Shown here: positions 1-5,508 of the stretch, one piece after another
How the letters are laid out: every line of letters begins with the position of its first letter
Position numbering within the stretch: position 1 is the stretch's first letter
Assembly: GCA_021800575.1 (NCBI GenBank)
Contig: JAJYYW010000116.1
Location: 1-5,508, forward strand
Direction: 5' to 3'
Length of the DNA stretch: 5,508 bases
DNA from: a bacterium
GTDB taxonomy: Bacteria; JAMCPX01
Notes under the pieces: generated by a model
Told to the model about the DNA's origin: nothing
What the model saw: only the letters and a program-made list of their open reading frames with translations
The model's database searches: none
Program-made: the position numbers and the translations under genes

Positions 1-414
1 CCGTCCCAGCAGCGCGCAGAAGACAAGGACAACCTCGTCCTGTACCGGGGAAAGCTTTCCTTTATCATGATGAACCGGTACCCCTATAACACCGGCCACA
101 TCATGGTAGCACCCTACCGGCACACATCGACCTTCCAGGACCTTTCGAAAGAGGAACTTGAAGACATATCCCTGCTCATGAAGGCAGGCATCCGTGCGCT
201 CAATGAATCCTTCGAGCCCGAGGGTCTCAACATCGGCATCAATCAGGGAAAGATTGCGGGCGCAGGATACGAAGAGCATATCCATGTTCACATCGTTCCC
301 CGGTGGAACGGCGACACGAATTTTATGCCGGTTGTCGGTGATACCAAAGTATTACCCGAGTCGCTTCCCGACACGTATGACCGGATAAAGGAAAAAATGC
401 ATGAAGCTTATTAA
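1..414 (+). CDS. HIT-family protein, Ap4A phosphorylase / ATP adenylyltransferase-like (5' end cut by window)
   Basis: The reading frame is open from base 1 with no start in view, so the gene begins upstream. The first Met codons (67 and 70) lie inside the conserved fold and are not the start. The visible 137 residues contain the histidine triad HIHVHIV at bases 277-297; the middle His (283-285) is the expected nucleophile that forms a nucleotidyl intermediate. Upstream of it are the family pattern NTGHIMVAPYRH and the glycine-rich GLNIGINQGKIAGAG; downstream is PRWNGDTNFMPV. These flanks are typical of the roughly 160-residue bacterial HIT proteins annotated as ATP adenylyltransferase or diadenosine polyphosphate phosphorylase-like, so about 25 residues are missing. 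Family members are cytoplasmic and act on nucleoside phosphate anhydrides or phosphoramidates; the true substrate here is unknown. The stop lies 14 bases inside the next gene, which suggests co-transcription. Family assignment is firm, substrate is not. Confidence 0.92.
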   Translation, partial: PSQQRAEDKDNLVLYRGKLSFIMMNRYPYNTGHIMVAPYRHTSTFQDLSKEELEDISLLMKAGIRALNESFEPEGLNIGINQGKIAGAGYEEHIHVHIVPRWNGDTNFMPVVGDTKVLPESLPDTYDRIKEKMHEAY

Positions 415-763
415 GCAGATACTCACCGTCGTTGTCCTCATACTGCTCTTTTTGGTTCTGTACCAGAACTATGATAACCTCCAGCACGCTTTTTCATTCA
501 AGCTGAGCCTCTACTTCATCGGATGGTATACATCGAAGCTGCCGGTGTGGCTGATCATCCTGATAGCGTTTGCGTGCGGCTATGCCGTCGCCTCTGTATC
601 GGGCCTTCTACAGAGGATATCATCCCGGAGAAAGATAAAACAGCTTGAACAGAAGCTGCGTGGTGCGGATACCGCGGTTGCAACGGTCCAGGAACCGGAA
701 AAAACAAAGAAGATGGACACCGTTTCACAGACGGATGATACCACCCGGAATACCCCGCGGTAG
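401..763 (+). CDS. LapA-domain (DUF1049) small inner-membrane protein
   Basis: This is a 120-residue protein with two hydrophobic helices, about residues 5-22 and 46-69, joined by a short loop (YQNYDNLQHAFSFKLSLYFI). A basic, helix-prone tail (about 72-88, RRKIKQLEQKLR) follows, then a polar, probably disordered C-terminus. The pattern of a first helix ending in a Q-N loop and a second helix starting LPVWLIILIAFACGY matches the LapA / DUF1049 family. In Escherichia coli LapA works with LapB in controlling lipopolysaccharide synthesis; whether that role applies here is inference, because many bacteria carry stand-alone LapA-domain proteins of unknown role. The start at 401 is supported by AAAGGA at 387-392, eight bases upstream. 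The gene overlaps the end of the HIT gene by 14 bases, so the two are probably co-transcribed. The tail is expected to be cytoplasmic. Confidence 0.82.
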   Translation: MKLIKQILTVVVLILLFLVLYQNYDNLQHAFSFKLSLYFIGWYTSKLPVWLIILIAFACGYAVASVSGLLQRISSRRKIKQLEQKLRGADTAVATVQEPEKTKKMDTVSQTDDTTRNTPR

Positions 764-817
764 GAGACCACCGGTTCGACAGAACACGGGCACGGCAGTG
801 CTTCATACCATTCCTCT

Positions 818-824
818 GAAGGAG
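818..824 (+). promoter_or_regulatory. Shine-Dalgarno site of the reductase gene
   Basis: GAAGGAG lies eight bases before the ATG at 833 and fixes that start. The 69-base gap after the LapA-type gene shows no convincing promoter, so the reductase may be read through from the upstream genes. Confidence 0.7.
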
Positions 825-832
825 AACAGAGC

Positions 833-1909
833 ATGAGTGATGGAACGTGGCTGATCTATGGTGCCAACGGGTATACCGGAAAACTGGTCGCCGAAGAAGC
901 GGTACGGCGGGGCCACCGACCTCTCCTTGCCGGACGTTCCGCGGAAAAGATCAAACCGGTCGCCGGGCGTACGGGCCTGGACTACGTGGTCGCCGATCTG
1001 TACAACCATGACGGCCTCAAAAAGGCCCTGTCCGGGATAAACCTTATTTTCAATGCGGCCGGTCCTTTCATCCATACCAGCACGCAGCTCATCGAAGCGT
1101 GTCTGGAGTACGGCATCAACTACACGGATATTACCGGGGAAATCCCGGTCTTTCAGAATACGTTCTCATTCGACAACCGGGCAAAGAAACAGGGCATTGT
1201 CCTCATGTCCGGCATCGGTTTTGATGTCATCCCCACCGATTGTCTTGCCCGGTACGTGGCAGACCGCGTCCCTGGGGCTGTTGAACTGGAGCTCGCCTTT
1301 ACAGGCCTTTCGCACATCAGTCCAGGCACCATGAAAACCATGGTCGAGATGATACCCGGGGGAGGCCTGGTACGCAGGAACGGCAAGCTCGTCCCCTACC
1401 CTCTCGGCAGAGGGGCCAAACAGATATTGTTCCCGGGAGGCACCCGTACTGCGATTCCCATTCTCTGGGGGGACCTGGAGACTGCATACCATTCCACCGG
1501 CATACCGAACATCACGACCCTCATGTCCTACCCGCCGGCGATGATCCCGTTCTTACCGGCAGGCATTGCCGTCCTGAAAACAGCGTTCGCGAGCGCTGCG
1601 ATCCGCCGTATGGTACAGACGTTCATCGGCATGGCCGTGAAAGGTCCGGACGAACATGCGAGGGAAACCGGCAGATCCTACATCTGGGCCCGGGCCGCAG
1701 ACGCGCAGGGCAACGAGAAGCAGGCATGGCTCGACATACCGGAGACCTATCAATTTACAGCAGTTGCAGGCGTCCTCGCCGTTGAAAAGATCCTGAGCCT
1801 GCATCCAACCGGTGCACTCACGCCTTCCATGGCATTCGGTGCTGATTTTGTACTCGGCGTGGATGGCGTCAGGCGGTACGACACGCCGGGGTCGTTCCCC
1901 GGCAGGTGA
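833..1909 (+). CDS. Saccharopine dehydrogenase-like NADP-binding oxidoreductase (trans-acting enoyl reductase-like)
   Basis: The 358-residue product starts with a Rossmann fold. The dinucleotide loop YGANGYTG (residues 9-16, GxxGxxG) is followed by LLAGRS (31-36), whose Arg is typical of NADP preference. Then come LIFNAAGPF (71-79), NYTDITGE (96-103) and GFDVIPTD (129-136). This order is characteristic of the saccharopine-dehydrogenase-like family, which includes mycobacterial trans-acting enoyl reductases and SCCPDH-type proteins. It is not a true lysine-pathway saccharopine dehydrogenase: family members with this G-Y-T-G signature are generally predicted to reduce lipid or polyketide intermediates, and most have no proven substrate. 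The length is somewhat shorter than the roughly 400-residue mycobacterial proteins and fits the shorter bacterial ones; I see no truncation. The C-terminal part (about 305-342) has the usual ending with a hydrophobic helix and a late GADFVLGVDG. It converges on the acyl-CoA cluster, so a lipid-related job is possible but unproven. Confidence 0.85.
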   Translation: MSDGTWLIYGANGYTGKLVAEEAVRRGHRPLLAGRSAEKIKPVAGRTGLDYVVADLYNHDGLKKALSGINLIFNAAGPFIHTSTQLIEACLEYGINYTDITGEIPVFQNTFSFDNRAKKQGIVLMSGIGFDVIPTDCLARYVADRVPGAVELELAFTGLSHISPGTMKTMVEMIPGGGLVRRNGKLVPYPLGRGAKQILFPGGTRTAIPILWGDLETAYHSTGIPNITTLMSYPPAMIPFLPAGIAVLKTAFASAAIRRMVQTFIGMAVKGPDEHARETGRSYIWARAADAQGNEKQAWLDIPETYQFTAVAGVLAVEKILSLHPTGALTPSMAFGADFVLGVDGVRRYDTPGSFPGR

Positions 1910-1928
1910 GCCTGATGGTTCGGGCGTG

Positions 1929-1958
1929 ACGGATCCCGTCTCCACCGAGAGGGACCGT
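1929..1958. terminator. Hairpin between convergent genes, probable terminator
   Basis: Bases 1929-1942 pair with 1947-1958: ACGG with CCGT, TCCC with GGGA and TCTC with GAGA. This gives a 12-base-pair stem with single bulged bases at 1933 and 1938 and the four-base loop CACC. It lies 19 bases after the stop of the rightward reductase gene and 10 bases beyond the stop of the leftward hydrolase gene. For rightward transcripts a run of six T follows at 1972-1977, but 13 bases past the stem, farther than in a canonical intrinsic terminator. For leftward transcripts there is no T run. The stem is seen directly; the terminator role is inferred from position. Confidence 0.55.
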
Positions 1959-1963
1959 GCAGA

Positions 1964-1982
1964 CCGGGTTATTTTTTCCCGG
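1964..1982. repeat. Short inverted repeat spanning the stop codon of the hydrolase gene
   Basis: CCGGG (1964-1968) and CCCGG (1978-1982) form a five-base-pair stem. The nine-base loop holds the T run and the TAA stop of the leftward hydrolase gene. It sits beside the larger hairpin at 1929-1958. It may help terminate leftward transcripts or may be chance in GC-rich sequence. Confidence 0.3.
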
Positions 1983-2886
1983 AGACGTTGAGCTGCTCGA
2001 GGAGGAACTCTATCTCCAGATCCGACACCTTCTCGAACAGAGCACCGCTGTAGGGATCGAAGTGACTGCAGGGAAGCCCGACAAAACGGCCGGCTGGCAT
2101 CTTTGACGCGGTCTTTTTCACGAACTCATAAGGAATCAACGTGTCCCGCTCACCGGCAACAATCAGTGCAGGACAGGTGATCCTCCGCACCACTCTGTTG
2201 GGCGAATAGGGCAAGAGGTACAGGACCGACCGTGCAGGGGTCGTGATATCCCAGTCACGGCACGCCTGCGGCACGAGTGACAAGTATCCGTCATAGCAAT
2301 CCGATGTCGAAAGGATTGCCAGCTCGCCGGGCTTGCCCACCGTCGGCATATAATAGGGTGATCTACAGGTTACCGCCCTCCAGAGGTCCTTCACGCCCGC
2401 CAAGGTACACCTGCCGATATAGCCCCAGCCGAGTGTCTTTTTCATGTTCCAGCTGGACGACAAGCCATTCACAAAGGGGACCTGCGCCACAACCGCCGCA
2501 ATGGCCCGATCCTGCGCCGCCGCATATAAGACATGCCCGCCGCTGTACGATGTGCCCCACAGAGCGATTTTACTCTGATCGATCCACCTGAGCCGCCGTG
2601 CATGGGCTATGGCGGCATGCCAGTCCTGAATATGCTTTTTGGGTGATATTAAATTGCGGGGATAACCTTCGCTGCTCCCAAAACCGCGGTAATCGAACAC
2701 CAGAACAGCCATTCCCCTGCGGGCGAATTTTTCGGCATACGGCTCCAGTCTGAAGCTCCGGAGTGCACCAAAGCCGTGGGCCATGATGACCAGGGGAAAA
2801 TGGTCGCCTGATTCAGGCCGGTACATCCAGGCCGTGCACCGTTCACCATGACTGATAAACTCAATATCCGTTCGTGTAAAATTCAT
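1969..2886 (-). CDS. Alpha/beta hydrolase (YcjY / dienelactone hydrolase-like superfamily branch)
   Basis: With the start at 2886 the product has 305 residues. The alpha/beta-hydrolase landmarks appear in order: MAHGFG (35-40, oxyanion region), VFDYRGFGSSEG (63-74), nucleophile elbow GTSYSGG with Ser113 (111-117), acid GERDTLIP with Asp248 (245-252) and CSHFDPY with His275 (273-279). A cap-like insertion occupies about 142-235. An in-frame ATG exists at 2910, but AAAGGAG at 2892-2898 sits inside that extension, five bases before the ATG at 2886, so the shorter start is preferred. No signal peptide is visible, so a cytoplasmic enzyme is expected. It is the last gene of the leftward cluster, 71 bases after the thiolase. 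Hydrolysis of an ester, thioester or similar acyl product of that cluster is a reasonable inference; sequence alone does not give a substrate. Confidence 0.88.
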   Translation of the reverse strand: MNFTRTDIEFISHGERCTAWMYRPESGDHFPLVIMAHGFGALRSFRLEPYAEKFARRGMAVLVFDYRGFGSSEGYPRNLISPKKHIQDWHAAIAHARRLRWIDQSKIALWGTSYSGGHVLYAAAQDRAIAAVVAQVPFVNGLSSSWNMKKTLGWGYIGRCTLAGVKDLWRAVTCRSPYYMPTVGKPGELAILSTSDCYDGYLSLVPQACRDWDITTPARSVLYLLPYSPNRVVRRITCPALIVAGERDTLIPYEFVKKTASKMPAGRFVGLPCSHFDPYSGALFEKVSDLEIEFLLEQLNVSGKK

Positions 2887-2891
2887 TGTGT

Positions 2892-2898
2892 CTCCTTT
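2892..2898 (-). promoter_or_regulatory. Shine-Dalgarno site that decides the hydrolase start
   Basis: On the minus strand AAAGGAG stands five bases before the ATG at 2886. The alternative upstream ATG at 2910 would place this site inside the coding region, and no comparable site precedes it. Confidence 0.75.
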
Positions 2899-2957
2899 CG
2901 TCAATCGCACCTTTCCAGACGATGTATTCCGTCATATCTGCTCGCTACCATGGCCGG

Positions 2958-4199
2958 TTACCGTACTCGCTCGAAGATGTTGATACACATGGCCGCCTCT
3001 TCAACGCCGATAAACCCTCCGCCGTTCTCGGTCAGGGCTATCCGCGCCCCCTGCACCTGCCGGTCCCCTGCCTCGCCCCTGAGCTGGAGGATCTCCTCGT
3101 ATATCTGGGCAAGACCCGATGCCCCGACCGGATGACCTCTCGATTCAAGCCCGCCCGAGGTGTTGATGGGCAGGCTTCCGCCCAGCTTTGTTGCACCGGA
3201 TTCCGCAAACAAGCCGCCCTCCCCGAGCTTGCAAAAGCCCATCGCTTCGGCCTGATGGAGCTCGCCGTACGCTGTTGCATCATGGAGCTCGGCCGTATCA
3301 ATGTCAGCAGGCCCCAGGCCAGCCTGTTCGTACGCCTGACGGGACAGCCGCATGCCGATGTCCGGCGCATCGATGTCCCTGTCTATGCCGGACCCCAGCA
3401 CCGATGCCCGTATCCTGACGGGCCGGACGCCGGATAGTTTTCTGAGAACGTGTTCGGAACACAGGATGGCAGCAGCTGCACCGTCGCCGACCGGTGCGCA
3501 CATCGGGCGGGTCAACGGGTACGACACCAGCTTGTCGTGCAGTACCTGCTCTACGGTCATGGACATCTGGTACTGCGCGAGCGGATTCATGGATGCGTGC
3601 CAGTGGTTTTTCGCGGCGATGACCGCGAGCTGGCGCTGGGTTGATCCGAACCGTTTCATGTGCCACTTGGCACCCATGGCATACGCGTCCATGAAGATGC
3701 TCCGCTCGTCACCGGATTCCGCCAAATCCGGCGGGATCACGGTATTGAACTCCCTGCTCATCTCCACAAACCTGTTCATGTTGTTTTCTGCATCCTCGAT
3801 GTCCATGGATGTTGCATACGCCTGCAGGGACAGGAACTTATCCGGGCTGGATATCTTTTCCGATCCGACGGCGAGCGCGATATCGTACATGCCCGCCTTG
3901 ATGCCGGTATACGCGAGATGCAGGGCCGTCGAAGCGCCGGCACACGCGTTCTCGACCGACGTGACCGGTATGCCCTGGATTCCCATGCTCCGCAGAATAA
4001 CCTGTCCTTTGATGGAATGTTGGTTGGAAAACATGCCCCAGTAGGAATTCGAAACGAACGCAGCCTGGATCATTTCCTGCGTCAGTCCTGCATCTTCGAT
4101 CGCGAGGCGGATTGCCTCGTGCGCCATGCTCTTGACGGTTTTATCGGCATATTTGGCGAACCGTATCATCCCAATACCTATCACATACACTGCATCCAT
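2958..4199 (-). CDS. Thiolase, SCP2/lipid-transfer-protein type (acetyl-CoA acetyltransferase family)
   Basis: This is a full-length thiolase of 413 residues. The nucleophile motif is VENACAGAS with Cys86 (82-90). The second catalytic region is ELHDAT with His306 (304-309), in place of the NEAF/NEAH motif of classical thiolases, and the third is GGLESRGHPVGASG with His356 (349-362). Near the C-terminus, where classical thiolases have a second catalytic Cys (CxG), this protein has ENGGG (391-395). HD in the second motif together with loss of the last Cys is the pattern of SCP2-type thiolases and thiolase-like lipid-transfer proteins, which cleave or form 3-ketoacyl-CoA, often with branched or bulky substrates. 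Such proteins commonly work with a DUF35 OB-fold/zinc-ribbon partner; none is encoded in this window. The start is supported by AAAGGAG six bases upstream. It follows the ferredoxin-nitroreductase gene by 71 bases. It may cleave, condense, or act as a partner subunit; the sequence does not settle which. Confidence 0.9.
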   Translation of the reverse strand: MDAVYVIGIGMIRFAKYADKTVKSMAHEAIRLAIEDAGLTQEMIQAAFVSNSYWGMFSNQHSIKGQVILRSMGIQGIPVTSVENACAGASTALHLAYTGIKAGMYDIALAVGSEKISSPDKFLSLQAYATSMDIEDAENNMNRFVEMSREFNTVIPPDLAESGDERSIFMDAYAMGAKWHMKRFGSTQRQLAVIAAKNHWHASMNPLAQYQMSMTVEQVLHDKLVSYPLTRPMCAPVGDGAAAAILCSEHVLRKLSGVRPVRIRASVLGSGIDRDIDAPDIGMRLSRQAYEQAGLGPADIDTAELHDATAYGELHQAEAMGFCKLGEGGLFAESGATKLGGSLPINTSGGLESRGHPVGASGLAQIYEEILQLRGEAGDRQVQGARIALTENGGGFIGVEEAAMCINIFERVR

Positions 4200-4205
4200 G
4201 TGCGA

Positions 4206-4212
4206 CTCCTTT
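4206..4212 (-). promoter_or_regulatory. Shine-Dalgarno site of the thiolase gene
   Basis: On the minus strand AAAGGAG lies six bases before the ATG at 4199, and the same CGAAAGGAG core precedes the hydrolase gene. The rest of the 71-base gap up to 4270 shows no clear promoter or hairpin. Confidence 0.7.
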
Positions 4213-4270
4213 CGCCTGGTATCCTCTTGTTTATCACGGGAGCTTGTCTTCTCAACAATTCCACCTCATG

Positions 4271-5269
4271 TCACCTGAACCACCGTACCGGTACATCCTC
4301 GCGTGCGACTGCATGGTCTGTCTTGACCTTTGCATAACCGACCGCAATGGTCGTTGCAACCTTCCACGGATACGCGATGCCGAGCTTCTTTCTGAGACCG
4401 CCGAGATAGCGCAGTGCCGTTGCAGCGTACCCGTTATAACACGTGCCGAGCCCCAGTGCATGTGCCGTCAGAACGATATTCTGTGCACAGATCCCAGCAT
4501 CGAGGTTCGGATCGCTGATGCCGCGCCTGTCCATAAGGACCAGGATCAGGGCCGGGGCGCCGTAAAACAGATTATCGTTTCTGCGGTCAGCTTTGTCGAG
4601 CGGAAAAAAGGGACGCTGATCCAGATCCCGCACCATGAAGTAGCTCATCAGGGTCACCGTTATTCTTTTTAAAAACGTGGGATTGAGGTAAAGCCGCTTG
4701 AACCACCGCAAGACCTTCATGGACTGCACCTCTATCTCCCTGATGAGGACCCTGTCCGTGATCGCCACGAACGTAAACGGCATGTTGTTCCCTGCTGTCG
4801 GGGCATACCTGCCAGCCTCCATGATCCGGTGGAGCAGCTCTTCAGGCACGGGCGTATCCTTGAAGATCCTGTTGGAACGACGCCGGTAGATGACGCGCTC
4901 CACCTCGGTCAGGTCTTTTTCCAGCTCATGATACGTCAGCGTGCTGCCCGCAACCGGTGCCGGCATCCTGAGTACCGGGGCCTTCGCGGTCTTGTACCTT
5001 CCGGCAAACACCCGGTAACCGCCGGACATGCTGATAGAATGGGTCGGGCAGACCGCACTGCAGTTGTAACAGTTGATGCACGCCTTGTCGAAGCCGCCGA
5101 CCCCGGCGATGTACGGGAAACCGGTTTTCGTGCTCCATTTGATGGTACCGGTCGGGCATGTCTCGAAACAAAACCTGCACTTGTCCCCGATACACGTTTC
5201 CTTATCATTGATCCATACGGGCCACTGGGTTTCCGGTGCGTACGCCTTCCTGTATTTTTCAAACAGCAT
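4271..5269 (-). CDS. Ferredoxin-nitroreductase fusion protein (2x[4Fe-4S] + FMN domain)
   Basis: With the start at 5269 the product has 332 residues. The N-terminal ferredoxin part has two cluster motifs: C26-x4-C31-x2-C34-x3-C38-P and C64-x2-C67-x2-C70-x3-C74-P. The nitroreductase-type domain follows at about 122-332. Its FMN-binding signatures are RRRSNRIFKDTPVP (129-142) and YAPTAGNNMP (155-164), with GAPALILVLMD (237-247) and DAGICAQNIVLTAHALGLGT (257-276). A basic, hydrophobic stretch at about 184-222 is extra sequence for a small nitroreductase and could be a lid or membrane-facing patch. Proteins of this architecture are common in anaerobes and are expected to pass electrons from ferredoxin-like clusters to FMN and on to an organic acceptor; nitro compounds are rarely the natural substrate. 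AGGAG at 5278-5282, eight bases upstream, favours this start over an in-frame ATG at 5305. The gene sits between the acyl-CoA synthetase and thiolase genes, hinting at a redox step on an acyl-CoA or related intermediate. Confidence 0.9.
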   Translation of the reverse strand: MLFEKYRKAYAPETQWPVWINDKETCIGDKCRFCFETCPTGTIKWSTKTGFPYIAGVGGFDKACINCYNCSAVCPTHSISMSGGYRVFAGRYKTAKAPVLRMPAPVAGSTLTYHELEKDLTEVERVIYRRRSNRIFKDTPVPEELLHRIMEAGRYAPTAGNNMPFTFVAITDRVLIREIEVQSMKVLRWFKRLYLNPTFLKRITVTLMSYFMVRDLDQRPFFPLDKADRRNDNLFYGAPALILVLMDRRGISDPNLDAGICAQNIVLTAHALGLGTCYNGYAATALRYLGGLRKKLGIAYPWKVATTIAVGYAKVKTDHAVAREDVPVRWFR

Positions 5270-5277
5270 ACTCTGTT

Positions 5278-5282
5278 CTCCT
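5278..5282 (-). promoter_or_regulatory. Shine-Dalgarno site that decides the ferredoxin-nitroreductase start
   Basis: On the minus strand AGGAG is eight bases before the ATG at 5269. The in-frame ATG at 5305 has an AGGAG only one base away, too close to work well, and the 12 residues it would add (MEHPGKKPGEQS) show no family resemblance. Confidence 0.65.
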
Positions 5283-5313
5283 GGTTTCTTCCCGGGGTGT
5301 TCCATTCTCCTGT

Positions 5314-5508
5314 TCAGGACTTATACACATTATCGGCCCCCGCATCAAACGAGCTCCTCAAAACGCTGTCGAGGGGTTTTTGCGATATGGTTTTTGGTAT
5401 ATCGTTCACTATCTGAATGTAGGACGGCACGGTATTGGGCGTCAGCTTTTCCCTGCACATCCTGAAGATGGCCGCAGGGTCAAGCGCCCTGCCCTGAAAC
5501 GGCGCAAT
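5314..5508 (-). CDS. C-terminal end of an AMP-forming acyl-CoA synthetase (cut by window edge)
   Basis: The minus-strand frame is open from the window edge to a TGA at 5314-5316 and gives 64 residues. The segment FRMCREKLTPNTVPSYIQ followed by IVNDIPKTISQKPLDSVLR matches the mobile C-terminal subdomain of acyl-CoA synthetases / AMP-dependent ligases. In that family the motif P-K-T-x-x-x-K carries the lysine needed for adenylate formation; here it is the Lys of QKPL (bases 5377-5379). The spacing resembles the CaiC / fatty-acid transport protein-like branch. Such enzymes convert a carboxylic acid, ATP and CoA to acyl-CoA, AMP and pyrophosphate. The AMP-binding domain and substrate pocket are outside the window, so the acid cannot be guessed. 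The stop is 44 bases from the ferredoxin-nitroreductase start, so co-transcription is likely, with this gene upstream. Confidence 0.82.
   Translation of the reverse strand: MAPFQGRALDPAAIFRMCREKLTPNTVPSYIQIVNDIPKTISQKPLDSVLRSSFDAGADNVYKS

Noticed and set aside
786..804. Possible small hairpin GCAC-GGCA-GTGC before the reductase gene
   Set aside because: Only four base pairs with a four-base loop and no other signal; too weak to call a regulatory element.
820..835. Near-identical leader AGGAGAACAGAG[C/T]ATG before the reductase gene (plus strand) and the ferredoxin-nitroreductase gene (minus strand, 5267-5282)
   Set aside because: The match is 12 bases plus the start codon, includes the Shine-Dalgarno core, and does not extend further. 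Chance or general start-site preference explains it as well as shared control.
555..1075. Minus-strand open frames and a plus-strand alternative frame around the LapA-type gene and the following gap
   Set aside because: They overlap coding sequence on the other strand or in another frame and have composition typical of out-of-frame translation.
1153..1945. Minus-strand open frames opposite the reductase gene
   Set aside because: They are shadows of a gene with intact Rossmann motifs; no ribosome binding site or domain supports them.
2886..4337. Long plus-strand open frames (183, 230 and 225 codons) opposite the thiolase gene
   Set aside because: They are antisense to a clear full-length thiolase with all motifs, overlap one another in different frames, are rich in Arg, Pro, Ser and His as expected of shadow frames in GC-rich DNA, and show no family motif.
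4829..5465. Plus-strand open frames opposite the ferredoxin-nitroreductase gene and the synthetase end
   Set aside because: They mirror a gene with two intact cluster motifs and an FMN domain and run through its ribosome binding site; no recognisable protein features.
1..5508. CRISPR repeats, tRNA or rRNA genes, insertion-sequence ends, prophage or defence genes
   Set aside because: None seen on either strand: no regularly spaced repeats, no transposase or integrase motifs, and nearly all bases are in metabolic or housekeeping-type genes.

Overview
The window looks like a piece of a moderately GC-rich bacterial chromosome. It probably comes from an anaerobe. The grouping of an acyl-CoA ligase, a lipid-transfer-type thiolase and an iron-sulfur/flavin reductase resembles what is found in Desulfobacterota and other syntrophic or sulfate-reducing lineages. 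This placement is inferred from gene content only; the sequence carries no rRNA or other taxonomic marker.

The left part (1-1909) is transcribed rightward. It opens with the 3' part of a HIT-family nucleotide hydrolase/transferase gene. A small two-helix membrane protein of the LapA (DUF1049) type overlaps that gene by 14 bases. After a gap of 69 bases comes an NADP-dependent reductase of the saccharopine-dehydrogenase-like / trans-acting enoyl-reductase-like family. Lengths, motifs and ribosome binding sites all look intact.

A short convergent junction (1910-1968) holds a strong imperfect hairpin, the best terminator candidate in the window.

The right part (1969-5508) is transcribed leftward as a tightly spaced cluster. 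Read in its own direction it runs: the C-terminal end of an AMP-forming acyl-CoA synthetase (cut by the window edge), a ferredoxin-nitroreductase fusion with two [4Fe-4S] motifs, an SCP2/lipid-transfer-type thiolase, and an alpha/beta hydrolase. The gaps are 44, 71 and 71 bases, and each internal gene has a clear Shine-Dalgarno site. The four genes plausibly act in one route: activation of a carboxylic acid to its CoA thioester, a flavin/Fe-S redox step, thiolytic cleavage or condensation, and ester or thioester hydrolysis. The substrate cannot be read from the sequence.

There is no tRNA, rRNA, CRISPR array, insertion sequence or prophage signature, and no gene-free stretch longer than about 75 bases. 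I do not see a clearly new defence or mobile system. The most notable item is the leftward acyl-CoA cluster with its Fe-S/flavin fusion protein.
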